From positions 54,517,755 to 54,581,754 of the forward strand of contig CM048853.1 of NCBI GenBank assembly GCA_026545225.1: a DNA stretch of 64,000 nucleotides, read 5' to 3'. The DNA is from Cornus controversa (lineage: Eukaryota > Streptophyta > Magnoliopsida > Cornales > Cornaceae). The position numbers were made by a program, and so were the translations under genes. The notes beneath the pieces are model-generated. The model ran no database searches, was not told the origin of the DNA, and saw nothing but the letters and a program-made list of their open reading frames with translations. Positions 1-10,850 of this stretch are shown here, in pieces; the stretch's first letter is position 1; each line of letters opens with the position of its first letter.

Positions 1-116
1 CCGAGGGTCTAGACAAAATCAATATTCTACTTTATGAGCTACTAACCCGAAGGTCTAGACAAAACCTCCTTGGCCAAGTTATAGGCTTTGCACCCTAGGG
101 CTTGGGGTATAGAAGA
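1..116. repeat. short direct repeat before the copia element
   Basis: Two copies of the motif GGTCTAGACAAAA (near 6-18 and 52-64), about 45 bp apart, lie just left of the copia LTR. They are seen directly. No gene is visible and the origin is unknown. Confidence 0.4.
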
Positions 117-2003
117 TGTAAAGTTATTGGTGTATATTTAACAGATAAAGTAGTTCAACTGCATTTGATTTTTGAATGTAATTCTGAAAATATTTCTGTT
201 TAGTCTTCCTTAAGATTAGGCCAGCTTGACTTTTCCTAAGATATATGAGTTAGTTGTTATTTTGTTATATTCATTGTATTATTTAAATAATTGGTTCTAA
301 TGAAAGAGGATTGAGTTTCACAAATATTGATTTATTTATGGTATCAGAGCAATTCCTCTTTCTCTCCTATTAATTTTTTTTCCTTTTGATGGCATTTCTA
401 ATCTGGTTAGTTACAAATGGATTTACCGTATTAAACAATATTATGATGGTTCTATTGACAGGTTCAAAGCTCGCCTTATAACCAAAGGCTTTGATCAAAG
501 ACCGGGTGTAAATTACCATGAAACATTCAGTCCAGTTGTTAAGCCCACCACAGTGAGACTTGTGCTTAGTATTGCAGTAACTAATGGTTGGTCTCTCTAC
601 CAATTGGATGTCAATAATGCCTTTCTCCAAGGCAGGCTCTCTGAAAATGTCTTTATGGCTCAACCACTAGGTTCCGTAGACTCTGATCATCCCTCATATG
701 TCTGTAAACTCCATAAAGCCATCTATGGTCTCAAGCAAGCTCCTTGGGCTTGGTATCACGAATTGCATCAGTTTCTGTTAGATTCTGGATTCACACTCAG
801 ATACCTCTCTCTTTGTTCTTCATAGCAGCCATCATATCTTGTATCTTCTCATGTATGTTGATAACATTATCTTAACTGGTAACATTGATGCTCTTGTTTC
901 ATAATTTATTGAATGTCTTGCTCTCCGTTTCTCTCTCAAATATCTTGGTTCACTTTCTTATTTTCTTAGAGTTGAAGTTGTCCCATATCGTCTTGGCCTT
1001 TTACTCTCACAAAGAAGATACATTGAGAACTTATTTAAACAGACCAATATGGAAGATGCGAAACCTGTTCTCACTCCCTTACCAACTAGTTCAGTAGCAA
1101 TCTCCTTAAACTCGGGCACACATCTCTCAGATCCCACTCCATATCGTGCAGCAGTTGGTAGCCTACAATACCACTCTTTAACTAGACTAGACATCTCTTT
1201 TGCAGTCAATAGAATGGCCCAGTTTATGCACAAGCCAACCAATGAGCATTGGGTTCTTGTTAAGCGTATTTTACACTATTTGTGTGGTACACTAGACAAG
1301 GGGTTTCTTCTCTATCGTGATTCCCCCTTAACTCTTCATGGCTTCTCTGATTCTCTTCATGCTTTCTCAGATGCGGATTATTCTACTATCTGGTTTACCT
1401 TGGGCGGAACCTTGTATCTTGGAGTTCAAAGAAGCAACAAACTGTTGCTCGCTCTTCCACAGAAATAGAGTATCGCTCTGTTGTTGCCACCGCTGTTGAA
1501 CTTCGTTGGGTTTGTTCTCTCCTTTCAGAACTTGGTGTTGGCTTAACGAATTCTCCAGCTGTCTATTGTGATAATGTTAGTGCCACACAGTTAAGTTCCA
1601 ATCCTGTCTTCCATTCTCACAAGAAACATGTCGCTGTTGATTATATTTTATCAGATATCAGGTCCAATCTGATCTACTTCGAGTGGCTCATGTTTCTTCT
1701 GCTGACCAACTTGTCGATCTTTTCACTAAGCCATTGCCTACTTCTCAATTCCTGCTGTTACGAGACAAGATTGGCCTCTCTTAAAAATGTAAAGTTACTG
1801 GTGTATGTTTAACGAATAGAGCAGTTCAAACTGCATTTGATTTTTGAATGTAATTCTAAAAATATTTTTGTTTAGTCTTCCTTAAGACTATGCTAGCTTG
1901 ACTCTTCCTGAGATATAGAAGTTAGTTGTTATTTTGTTATATTCATTGTATTATTTAAATGATTGGTTCTAATGAAAGAGGATTGAGTTGCACAAATATT
2001 AAT
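117..2003 (+). mobile_element. Ty1/copia LTR retrotransposon, internally deleted and decayed
   Basis: Two similar direct repeats of about 205-215 bp (117 to about 330 and 1788 to about 2003), both starting TGTAAAGTTA, are the LTRs. A primer-binding site TGGTATCAGAGC, complementary to initiator tRNA-Met, lies at 339-350. The interior is only about 1.4 kb. It begins in the middle of reverse transcriptase and runs through RNase H to the conserved end before the 3' LTR, so gag, protease and integrase are missing. Frameshifts and stops break the frame, so it is non-autonomous. I could not find a convincing target-site duplication. Confidence 0.88.
388..1785 (+). pseudogene. copia reverse transcriptase-RNase H pseudogene
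   Basis: Successive frames give the copia RT block ([35 protein letters not shown]) at about 520-770. A decayed catalytic motif YVDN, in place of YVDD, lies near 855-866. RNase H segments follow (SDADY near 1370; RSSTEIEYRSV and VYCDNVSATQL at 1450-1600; KKHVAVDY near 1625), then the C-terminal LVDLFTKPLP near 1710-1740. At least three frame changes and internal stops make it non-functional. The catalytic Asp change adds to the loss. Confidence 0.85.
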
Positions 2004-2610
2004 TTTTGTACGGGGCCCTTCTTATTTTTCTGACCACTCTCAAAATCAACAATCGATCACATAAGTTTCAAGTATAACAACACATACAATTTCAAATGTA
2101 TCACGTATTTCCAAACACATCATAATCCACTCGCAATTTTTTGCGCTCATTAAAGTCCTCTTCATTGAGGTAAAAAAGAACTTTTTGAAAATTTTGGTAT
2201 TCTCTCTTCCCATGCAATCAGGTGATCCTATATTGTTCCTAAATGAGATACAATCTTCAACCAAGAACCATATTCTCTTGAGCCAAGTGAACGGCTCTAG
2301 CATGCCCGCACTACAAGTTGATTGTAATCGGCTGATCAAGCCGATTTAGTGTTGAACACAAAATAAAAAATTGAGAGTTCAAATCTTCACAGGGAAAAAA
2401 TAAATGGGATAGAGTAGATATTGGATGATTTGGTCATACCATGTCATTAGTATGTCCACCTAATAAAAAATACAACTTTTAATATAATTGGTCTCACCTA
2501 CATATGTATAAAAAATACTCTTTACCAACTGAAATTTATTAAAATTATACATTTTTATTGGGCGGGCATATCAATGATGTGGTATGTGTCATTGGTATGC
2601 CTGGCTCACC

Positions 2611-3072
2611 CATTATATTCTCAAGCGAGTGTGTCAGTTTATTGTCAAGGTAAAAAAAAAAAATTAGAGACAAGATTAATGTGGGGTATTCATATATCTT
2701 TGTGATGTTAATTCATCTCGCTAATAATTGAAAATATTAGTAAGTAGAGGGACACATTTAAAAGATTACCCATTATATTCTCAAACGAGTGTGTCCGTTT
2801 ATTGTCAAGGTAAAAAAAAAAATTAGAGACAAGATTAATGTGGGGTATTCATATATCTTTGTGATGTTAATTCATCTCGCTAATAATTGAAAATATTAGT
2901 AAGTAGAGGGACACATTTAAAAGATTACCCATTATATTCTCAAGCGAGTGTGGGTAAAAAAAAAAAATTAGAGACAAGATTAATGTGGGGTATTCATATA
3001 TCTTTGTGATGTTAATTCATCTCGCTAATAATTGAAAATATTAGTAAGTAGAGGGACACATTTAAAAGATTA
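2611..3072. repeat. tandem triplication, unit about 160 bp
   Basis: Three adjacent copies start near 2611, 2771 and 2930. Each runs from CATTATATTCTCAA to ACACATTTAAAAGATTA. Copies 1 and 2 are nearly identical. Copy 3 lacks about 16 bp of the TGTCC...CAAGG part and ends at about 3072. Each copy carries an A-run of 10-12 bases. The high similarity implies recent duplication. No gene is present. Confidence 0.9.
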
Positions 3073-4480
3073 TTATTGTTGGCTTGTTATTAATTTGGAA
3101 ATAATATGGATCACACATATTATTCTTGTAAAGCCTTGGAATTCCTTTTAATTTTTAATTGTAATTAATTATGTTTTAATTGTGATAAACCATGAGAAAT
3201 TGGTTTAAATATGTGTTTTGTACATGATGGAATTTTTTTAGAAATTTTTGGATTCGGGTGTAGAACCCAGGAAGAGTCGGATGACTCGGAAGACTCCTAC
3301 GAGTCTTGGGAATCTATATAAGGGTGTATATGAATAATTGAGGGACTTAAAAGATAAGTTAGAAAAAAATATGTTAGTATGTGATTAGTAGAGAGTTAAT
3401 AATAATAATGAGCAAATTAAAAGAAAGAGAATAACTTAGTTGCAAAGATAGTAAATATATATAGAGTCAGTATCATTTATTTCACTCCAAATACCATATT
3501 TTCTTTCATCTCTTATCCCTCTCTCTCTACAACTTCATTCCAACTTCTCTCTATAAATTAGATGGATTAAAGTGAGATTTGAAGATTGCTCTAAAAGGAA
3601 AGATTGTTCCCCTCATCATTCTCTTCGATTTGATCGGTTCGAAGTTCAATTTGGTGGAGTTTGAAGAAATGGGCAAAAATTAGGGTTTGGATTTGGAGAT
3701 AGCTCAAGAAGAGAAAATTGTTCTCCTTGCTATGATCTATACTTCTACGGTTTGACTTTAGAAGAAATTGAAGATTTGGTGATTTTGGGCTTTTCAAAAT
3801 TTAAGCTTGGAATTGGGGTAGGCGTGTTCTCTCCACCTTATCATCGATTCACTAGGAATTGATGTTGATTTCGGATTGTTTAGCATGTTTAGTAGTGCTA
3901 GGAAGTGGTAATTGTGACTCTTGCATCTTTTCTTATACTTATACTTATCAATTGAATCTTCACATAATAATTATGATGTGCATTGATGTTATATATAAAT
4001 ATCTTATTGAATTTGTTGATGGAAAGTATGTTGGTACATGTGTTAATGTGAGTTATTCATGTGAATTATGTTTACATGCCATTTATACTAGAAATTGAGG
4101 ATACTTATTGCTCGTTAGACTGATTTATAGTTGTGGAGACTATGTCATACATGTCGCACGTCACATATTTGATAAAATGCATATGAATGTTCTTTTTTAG
4201 AAAAGGTAGGGAGCAAGAAATATGAGGGAGAAGTAGAGTTAGAGAAAGATAGAGATAGAACAATATTCCAAAGAATATTGTGAAAGAGAGATAAATTGTT
4301 GTAGATGCAATGTCTGTGAAATAGTTGTGGAACCCTTTACTAAAGCTCATATTACACTTATTTATAGAAGAGAGTTAACAACTTTCCAAAGAACATGAAA
4401 CAAAATAAAAATAAAAAATAACTAAATAAAGAAGATAAAAACATGATGTCAAAGTCGTTTTAGACTCACTTCTTTTCCAC
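3073..4480. other. AT-rich non-genic region, possible old LTR remnant
   Basis: No coding exon is recognisable. A TATA-like stretch (CTATATAAGG near 3313-3322) is followed by a CT-rich leader-like segment (3500-3560) and a moderately coding-like stretch (3570-3860), which could be a decayed LTR-retrotransposon end. This is a weak inference. The 4200-4450 part shows nothing beyond AT-rich sequence. Confidence 0.25.
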
Positions 4481-6450
4481 ACCTCTATTTTTAGTGAAAA
4501 AGATATGTTCGTCCATTCTCATGTCAATCAAATCACATTTAAATTCTTTCGACACTCAAAGCCTTAATCCAAGCTTTGGCCAAAACTCTGAAGTTAGAGT
4601 AAGTTTGGGCTCCCTTCTTTCCAACACCTTTATTTTAATGAAAAAGATATAGTCGTTCATTCTAGTGTCAATCAGATCATATTTTAATACTTTTGACACT
4701 TGACCATTTGATTAATTATTCAATTAAAATCCACATTCCACAATAGGATGGATCTTTGTTAAGTGCTAATTCCAAATTAATTCTCAAATGATTCAAAAAA
4801 AACTTTGATGTTGTTTAGAACTAAATTAAACTAAAAATAGAAAGACAAGTAAACCAAAGTAATGAATTCTAATGAGAAATGATTCTAGGGATATTACTTC
4901 ACCACAATCTCCTTACTATTGGCCAATTTGACAATAAAATGAAGGAATTTCAATTCAAGAACACATCATTGGATGACTACAAGCTCAAATAATGAAATTA
5001 GAAACATGCATTCCAATTAAGCTAAATGTTATTCATCTTAAGAGGGCATGACTTGTCTACCTACACTAATTAACACTAATCTAAACTAAATTATAGCACA
5101 AATCATCTCTCATTGGCATGAATTATCAAAGTCGTAATTATAATGTTCAATTCAAACCCTAATTGCATGATTCTTTCTAATTGAACTACAAAAATAACTA
5201 AAAAATGAAGAATAACCATAATTCATTGCATATATTATAAGATTGAAATTCAATTGAGATTGTATTTATAGAATTGAGCACAATAATTCAAGTACAACTA
5301 CTATATCTAATCATGCAATCCGTCTTGAGTACAAAAACTCTCAATTTTAATACAAATGGATCAATAGAAAAGGGAGAAAGAATGTTACAACATCCCTAGA
5401 AGACGTGTCTAACTTTTCATAGATGATTGAATTTCCATCTTCAAGGTGAAATTTTCAATTTCCATGGCCATCCAAGCTCTCAAGAGGTCCAAAATTGCCT
5501 AAAATCAACCACAATTCAGAAAATTCAATGCAGAGTTTGCCAAATGAAGAGTGAGAGAGAGATTTAAGTGAGCTCTCAGGGGCAAGGGCAACCAATCGCC
5601 CTTCACCTGATGCAAGGGTCTAATTTGGACCTTTGTTGGCCCATTTTTGATCTGTTGGACCTTTTTGAACCTTTTTGGACATTTTCTGACCTTTTTCTTC
5701 TTTGGACCTTCGAATTAGCTTGCTTTACGGATGGAACCCAACTCTCTTCAATATACTTCTTCAATTAAAGCCCAGTTTGTAATAATTTGAAAGAAATTAG
5801 CGACAAGACCCTGAAAATCAAATAAAATATAATTCAATATTAAAAGTATAAAAGAAGCGTTACTAAGAGATTAAAATATCCAATTATGAGGGCTTGAATG
5901 TAAAACATTCGGTACTCATCAACACTCAAAGCCTCAATCCAAGCTTTGCCCAAAACTCTAAAGTCGGTGTCATTTTGGACTCCTTTTTTTTTTCCACTCA
6001 CTTCATTCTCACACTTTTATTTTTTAGTGAAAAAGAGATGCTCGTCTATTCTTGTGTCAATTGAATCGAAATTGGAAACCCTTAACCCATAACCCAAAAT
6101 TTGAACCCCAAATATGATCCGATTGACACAAGAATAGACAACCATCTATTTTTCACTAAAATAAAGGTGTTGGAAAGAAGGGAGCCCAAACTTACTCTAA
6201 CTTCAGAGTTTTGGCCAAAGTTTGGATTGAGGTTTTAAGTGTCGAAAGAATTTAAATGTGATCCGATTGACAGAAGAATGGATGAGCATTGCTTTTTCAT
6301 TATAATAAAGGTGTGGGAAAGAAAGGAGTCCAAAATGACACCGACTTTGGAATAGTGGGCAAAGCTTGGATAGAGGACTTGAGTGTCAAAAGTATTCAAA
6401 TTTGATCTGATTGACACGAGAATAGATGAGCATCTCTTTTCACTAAAAAT
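4480..6450. repeat. foldback-like array of inverted repeats
   Basis: A unit containing 'CACTAAAA(A)TAAAGGTGT' and 'ACACAAGAATAGA' occurs in one orientation at about 4480-4700 and 5925-6075, and in the opposite orientation at about 6110-6450. The last two meet head to head near 6085-6105. Repeated marks are the words CTTTGGCCAAAACTCTGAAG and GGGCTCCCTTCTTTCCAAC and their reverse complements. The 4700-5920 segment between the arms is AT-rich with no gene and may be a loop or a later insertion. The class of element is not identified. Confidence 0.65.
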
Positions 6451-6752
6451 AAAGGGTTGAGAAATAAGGGACAACGCACATCCAAATCTTCACATATATT
6501 CAAATCCCACTGATTTAACCTCTTGATCCAAGCTTCCATTAGAGTCATGATCTGTCCTTGAGAATAGATAACCCACAAATTCTACTGAATAAGGACTCTT
6601 TTTTAGTATTATCTTCTTAACAAAATAGTCCCTCTTGATACATACATATCTAGCAATCCATATCCTTATCAAGCCAAACTGTCCAAGATATCTCTCTGCC
6701 CTTGAATATGAAAAGTCCACATACATGGGTATGTGATATAGTCCTTGATATA

Positions 6753-6754
<2 letters not shown>

Positions 6755-6783
<29 letters not shown>
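6755..6783. repeat. (TA)n microsatellite
   Basis: An uninterrupted run of alternating T and A, about 28 bp long, in gene-free DNA. Confidence 0.95.
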
Positions 6784-6786
<3 letters not shown>

Positions 6787-7530
6787 ACAATATATGCACA
6801 TCCTTTAATTAAGACTCTCAATCAAATTGTTCTTTTAAAAAAATAGGCTACTGATGTTGAAAATAATTACACATGAATTATTCCTAATTGATTCCAATCA
6901 CTAGCACAGTGGCAAACACATGGCGCCACTTTTGGATGCCAACATTTTGAATGGTGAGAAAGTACCATTAGACCACAATATTTAATTGAGATGCTTTTGT
7001 CTTTTTACATGTGGGAACAAAATTTTTCAGATTAAGATGAATAAATTAGCATTAGCCAGCATTTTAAAATATCATTATATATATATATATATTGGAAGGC
7101 GGTATTCGCACTCCAATTTCTTACATCTGCACTCCCTTCTTAAAAGAAATGATATTTCTAACATTAACTTCACAACTGAATGAGTATTTTTTCAAATTAC
7201 ACAACTACCCTTTCTGATATCCCCTTCCTATCTCCAATCTTTAATATTTTTGGTCTCTTTTGACAAGCTCCAAAAATAAAAATTACAAAAAAAAAAAAAG
7301 ACTCGAAAAATAATTATCTATGTCGAATAAATTATCTCTTTTGATATAACCCCCCAAAAAAAAGTACCAAAAAAAATGTTAACTTTTGACAGGATCTAAA
7401 AAAAAGTTATTTTTGTAAGACCCAAAAACAAGTATACTACTCAAAAAAAAAATATATATCCCAAAAAAAATGTTATTTCTATTGAATAAATTATCTCCTT
7501 TGATAGGATTGAAAAAAGAAGTATGATACG

Positions 7531-7531
<1 letters not shown>

Positions 7532-7564
<33 letters not shown>
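7532..7564. repeat. (AT)n microsatellite
   Basis: About 32 bp of pure AT dinucleotide repeat within a decayed AT-rich region (7080-7860) that shows no gene. Confidence 0.95.
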
Positions 7565-7567
<3 letters not shown>

Positions 7568-7727
7568 AAATAAATTATCTCCTTTGACATCACTAAGGGA
7601 AAAAACTTATGTTACACAAAAAAAAGATCGAAAAAAAGTTCTCTATGTTGAGTAAATTATCTCATAATTTTGACATGATTCATAAAAAAGAAAAAAGAAA
7701 AAATTGAGTACCCATTATCTCTTTTGA

Positions 7728-7748
7728 CCCCCCCCCCCCCCCCCCCCC
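7728..7748. repeat. poly(C) tract
   Basis: A run of 21 cytosines followed by GG and a poly(A) run. It is seen directly, but its exact length may be unreliable because homopolymers are hard to sequence. Confidence 0.9.
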
Positions 7749-7861
7749 GGCCCAAAAAAAAAAAAAAAGGGTTATGTCAATCAAATAAATTATCTCTTTT
7801 GACTATATATAAAAAAAGATAAAATGCTCCGACACCCCTTCAGGTTTTCGTTTATTGCCCA

Positions 7862-8440
7862 AAGATAATACTTGTATCAAAAATTACTCTGACACCCCCC
7901 GAGATTTGGTTTAACTCAGCCTAACACCCCTTTTTACCACACTACCATTCTTCTTTACTTTTTTTGTTTTCTTTTTCCTTCTCTCTTTTCTCACCTTTTC
8001 TCCTCTACCTATTATCCCTTTTCTTCTCTCATTTACTGGGGATATAAATTTGAAATGTTATTTTGTAAATTCTTATATATTATTATTATTATTATTATAT
8101 AGACACAATAATATACATATATATAAAAATATACACAGTAACTTATATATAGAAATATACACAATAACATACATATAAAAATATACACAATAATGATATA
8201 TAAAAAAATATATATAATATAATAATATATAAGAATATACAAAACAACATTATAAATTTATATCTCCAGTTAAATAGAGAGGGAAAATGGTTAAAAGGTA
8301 GAGAGAGATAAAGGTGTGACGAGAGAAGGAAAGAGAAAACTAGAAAAAAAAAAGTAAAGAAGGGTAGTTTGGGCAGAAAGGGGTGTTAGCGCTAGTTAAA
8401 CCAAAGTGTCAGAGCAATTTTTGACACAAGTGAAAAAGTA
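7862..8440. mobile_element. MITE-like element with long inverted arms
   Basis: The left arm (about 7862-8090) and right arm (about 8215-8440) are inverted copies over some 220 bp. Both contain TCAAAAATT(A/G)CTCTGACAC, GGTTTAACT, CTAACACCCCTTT and a CT-rich stretch, and run inward to ATATAAATTT. The short centre is a decayed tandem repeat based on AATATACACAATAA. There is no coding capacity. The structure fits a non-autonomous foldback or MITE, but the superfamily is not resolved because no clean terminal motif or target duplication is seen. Confidence 0.75.
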
Positions 8441-9418
8441 TCCAAAAAAAAAAGTTATCTTTTGGCCGGAACAAAAAAAAAACGTATTGAATGAAGTAAA
8501 AACAATTAAAACTTATAGTATAAAAGGTAGTTATAAAGTGTACCGGTAAAAAAGTGGAATGCGAACATCGTCTCTCTATTCTACACCTTTTCAATTTCAT
8601 TCATGTGATCTATTCAATGAGGTGGGTTCTCATTGTGAAAATATTAGGTATACACTTGCAACTTTTCATACCCCATCTCATGTAAACACGCGCACATAGT
8701 TTTTCTCTCCATATATTCTATATGTTATTTAATTTATTTGAAAAATTATTTTAACCTTCCTTGTCAAAAATTACTTTTCAATTATGAGATCTGAGAATTG
8801 TCACGTAGTTTTATTCGCATTTCAAATTCTAACTTTCAAGTAGAACAATCTTACCCTTACGGTAAAACTTCTTTTATCTTTGTTGTTAATATGAAACAAT
8901 CACTCATCCATCAGAGTCACTCTGAATGCCTTGTGCATTGACACATGCTAAGATAATAGATCATCAAAGTCACTTGCCGATTGAAATGAATGATTATCAA
9001 ATTACATCATCATAGAAAGCCATATGAAGAAGATTAAATGTTTGCCATACATTTATGAATGAATCATTGAGAATGTGGACGCAACTGTGTAGCCATGCAA
9101 TAAGCACAGATTATGAATCAAACCGGACCAATTGTTACAAACTTACCTATAACTTTCTTTATCGGTGATTTAACAGTCACGATTCACTTATTATATTCAT
9201 ACATAAGTTCACATACACATCCACATACCCTCACACCCCTAAAATGATTGAGTCCAACAATTTTTTTTTATAGTGTTGTAGGCATGGACAATATGCTAGT
9301 CTATATTACATTTAAGCTTGGTCCAAAATGTCTCTATCTACAGTTTAAAATTACTCTATCTAACCATTTAACAGTCACGATTCCGAGTACATTATAGTGC
9401 TGTAAGCAGAGACATACA

Positions 9419-9421
<3 letters not shown>

Positions 9422-9456
<35 letters not shown>
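9422..9456. repeat. (TA)n microsatellite followed by (GT)n
   Basis: About 35 bp of TA dinucleotides followed directly by a short GT run. The surrounding 8.4-9.5 kb shows no gene. Confidence 0.95.
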
Positions 9457-9458
<2 letters not shown>

Positions 9459-9494
9459 GTGTGTGTGTCCACTTTTGGAAGTAACTGTCTAACT

Positions 9495-9920
9495 AGGAAG
9501 CATGGACACCAGCACGGGCATGATATGACACGGATACAGCGATACGAGAAATTCCAAAAAAATAGGACACGGACATAGTCTATAAAATAATAATATAATA
9601 TATTAATATTTATTAATTATTCAACAAAAAAAGACTACATTAAAGAAATATTTCAATTCATCATTAAGCAATTAAAAACTAAATAAACTTATAAACAAAA
9701 ATAGACAAATAGATTATACCCAGACTTATTTAGTCCTCTACATATATTTAACTTAAATTTTTAATCATAACTTAATCGCATATAATTTTTTTTCGAAATA
9801 CTTGAATATACATCACTGTTACGAAGTGTCTGACACGTGTTCGAAGATTGTCTAAGGAGTGTTCGAGAAGTATTCTAAAAAGAAAAAATGTCTGGACAGT
9901 ATCCGAGCGACTAAGTAATG
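9495..9920. repeat. dispersed repeat, copy 1
   Basis: The start (CATGGACACCAGCACGGG, then ACACGG and CGATACG words and TATAAAATAATAATATAATA) and the end (GTGTCTGACACGTGTTCG, then GTGTTCGAGAAGT) match the layout of the segment at 39,565-40,350. Both look like decayed copies of one AT-rich non-coding mobile element. No transposase is present. Confidence 0.5.
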
Positions 9921-10740
9921 ATCATTTGCTACTGATAGTAGAAACGCGACCTAGAATGGAAATAAGTGTTGTAAGATACTTTTTTGTATCCGTTCTTTTT
10001 AAGGAAATTATAATTTTAGAGCTATGAGAGACTTTTTAATGAATATTTTTTTCAACTCAGCTTCCTGAAAATTATCAACCAAATAAAATTTATTACTATA
10101 TATATTTTTTCAATATTTGGAAACAAAAACCAATTCTAAAAAAAGTGAACCAAGTAGACCCATTGAGTTAGGAGTCCTCAATCTTTTTTTCTCAATTATA
10201 TATTAAATTACATTATTTATATATATATATAAAAAATGAAACAACAAATGGAAAGCCAGTACCAATTTTACAAGTTAAGACTTTGTTTCAAGTGTTGATC
10301 GAGCAATCTTTATAGCGTAACATGCCTTAGCATGGCCCAGCCCATTTTGTGGCTTTACAGCGTAACATGTCTTAGCCGGGCCCAGCCCAAGTCCAATAGT
10401 AAGAGTTTGCTTGGTTGAAAGGAAAAATAGAAGTAAAGATGTAGAAAGAAAAGAGAGCAATGCAAAGTCTTCTGTATCTAAAATAATAACTGTTCAATTC
10501 ATCTTCGTCACTCGTAGAAAAAAAAAAATTCAACTTTGTCCCGAGTTAACCATTGTAGTAGAACACAAAATAAATACTTCTGGTCATTTATAACGTTTTA
10601 CATCAGCTATTCAGGTAAACGACCAAAAATACATGGAAAATATTAAACAAAACCGGAGAATAATTACTGAAACAATTTCAAGAAAATATTACAAGGTCAA
10701 AAGTTTAAAAAAAAAAAAAAAAAAAAAAAATTTGAAATCT
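9921..10740. other. gene-free flank of the LPEAT2-like gene
   Basis: AT-rich DNA without a recognisable exon. Near 10,310-10,390 there is an imperfect duplication of a segment containing AGCGTAACATG and GGCCCAGCCCA. A long A-run lies at about 10,708-10,730. No polyadenylation hexamer for the neighbouring gene was confidently found. Confidence 0.4.
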
Positions 10741-10850
10741 CCACTGCACTGAAATATGAGCAATGGTAACTTCATCCCCCATCAAGGAACACATGATCCA
10801 CATTGACCCAACAGCCCATGAAACTGATCCTTTTTATACATAATTTCCTT

